6,035 nucleotides of DNA from Acidimicrobiia bacterium. Its GTDB lineage: Bacteria > Actinomycetota > Acidimicrobiia > Spongiisociales > SHLN01. Where the stretch lies: the NCBI GenBank assembly GCA_030623545.1, contig JAUXLW010000086.1, positions 1 through 6,035 of the forward strand, written 5' to 3'. The translations under genes and the position numbers were made by a program. Under the pieces are notes generated by a model, which saw nothing but the letters and a program-made list of their open reading frames with translations, was not told the DNA's origin and did not search any database. Below, in pieces: positions 5,710-6,035 of the stretch (its first letter is position 1; each line of letters begins with the position of its first letter).

Positions 5710-6035
5710 GTGCCCGTCTTGCTTGCCCTGGCGCTGTTGGTGCCGCCGATTGCCGACTGCTCGTCCCCGCCGGGCCCTGTCCTGGCCGGTTACGCGCCGA
5801 TGGGCCGCTATGCGGGTCACTGGGGCGTCGACTTCGAAGCTCCCCCCGGGTCGTTAGTACGGGCCGTGCTGCCGGGCACAGTTACTTTTTCGGGGTTTGT
5901 CGTTGAGAACCTCTCGGTGACGGTGCACTACAGAGGCGGCGTGCGGACCAGCTACTCCTTCCTTTCCAGATTGGCGGTGAGCCAGGGCGAGGTTCTGAAT
6001 CGAGGCGACCTGGTGGGAGAGAGTGGCCTGGCCCA
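5710..6035 (+). CDS. Exported M23 (LytM-like) peptidase-domain protein, N-terminal part (3' end outside window)
   Basis: The frame runs open to the window edge (108 codons visible). Residues 1-15 are a hydrophobic segment (PVLLALALLVPPIA) suggesting a signal peptide, followed by Cys17 and a Ser/Pro-rich stretch. Then comes a LytM-type domain: GHWGVDFEAPPGSLVRAV carries the first zinc-ligand motif H-x3-D (His37, Asp41), GTVTFSG follows, and VRTSYSFL with VSQGEVLNRGDLVGESG matches the middle of the fold. The second H-x-H ligand pair would lie beyond the window, so catalytic competence is unproven. Such proteins cut peptidoglycan cross-links or, when degenerate, regulate other hydrolases outside the membrane. 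The start is uncertain: GTG 5710 is preferred, TTG 5707 is possible, and the frame is open back to the response regulator stop. The n-region lacks Lys or Arg, and Asp before Cys17 makes a lipobox doubtful. Confidence 0.72.
   Translation, partial: MPVLLALALLVPPIADCSSPPGPVLAGYAPMGRYAGHWGVDFEAPPGSLVRAVLPGTVTFSGFVVENLSVTVHYRGGVRTSYSFLSRLAVSQGEVLNRGDLVGESGLA

Noticed and set aside
1..6035. CRISPR array, tRNA, rRNA, insertion sequence or prophage signals
   Set aside because: No regularly spaced repeats, cloverleaf-like sequence, terminal inverted repeats or transposase motifs were seen; the region reads as ordinary core genome.

Overview
The window is a compact, high-GC, all plus-strand stretch of a bacterial chromosome. 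It most likely comes from an actinobacterium, possibly a deep-branching class such as Acidimicrobiia. The lineage call is an inference. It rests on the high GC content, on GTG and TTG starts at several genes, on the obg-proB-proA neighbourhood, on probable leaderless start sites, and on an AAA/VWA gene pair directly behind proA, an order I recall from Mycobacterium tuberculosis (Rv2427c proA, Rv2426c, Rv2425c). No rRNA, tRNA, CRISPR array or mobile element is visible.

Layout: (1) The 3' part of an Obg-family GTPase gene (end of the G domain plus the OCT domain) enters from the left edge and ends at 583. (2) proB, glutamate 5-kinase with a PUA domain, overlaps it by 4 bases (580-1686). (3) A 59-base gap carries a probable -10 element placed for a leaderless transcript of proA. 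(4) proA, glutamate-5-semialdehyde dehydrogenase, occupies 1746-2984. (5) A MoxR/CoxD-like AAA+ ATPase starts on a TTG overlapping the proA stop codon (2981-3829). (6) A CoxE-like VWA-domain protein overlaps the ATPase gene by 4 bases (3826-5244). (7) After 42 bases there is a stand-alone receiver-domain response regulator with a good Shine-Dalgarno (5287-5664). (8) The window ends inside a secreted or lipid-anchored M23 (LytM-like) peptidase-domain gene beginning near 5710.

How the genes work together: ProB and ProA catalyse the first two steps of proline synthesis from glutamate (glutamate to glutamyl-5-phosphate to glutamate-5-semialdehyde). Obg is a ribosome-associated GTPase linked to 50S maturation and growth control. 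The AAA and VWA proteins are very probably a functional pair. MoxR-type ATPases act with VWA partners as chaperones that remodel or insert cofactors into a client enzyme, but no carbon monoxide dehydrogenase or other obvious client is encoded here. Their tight coupling to proA, apparently kept across distant actinobacteria, is the most interesting feature of the window. The response regulator has no kinase or output domain nearby, and the M23 gene seems to be a separate unit.

Coding density is very high. The only gaps are 1687-1745, 5245-5286 and 5665-5709, and none exceeds 60 bases. All longer reverse-strand open frames lie opposite genes with clear family signatures and look like shadows.
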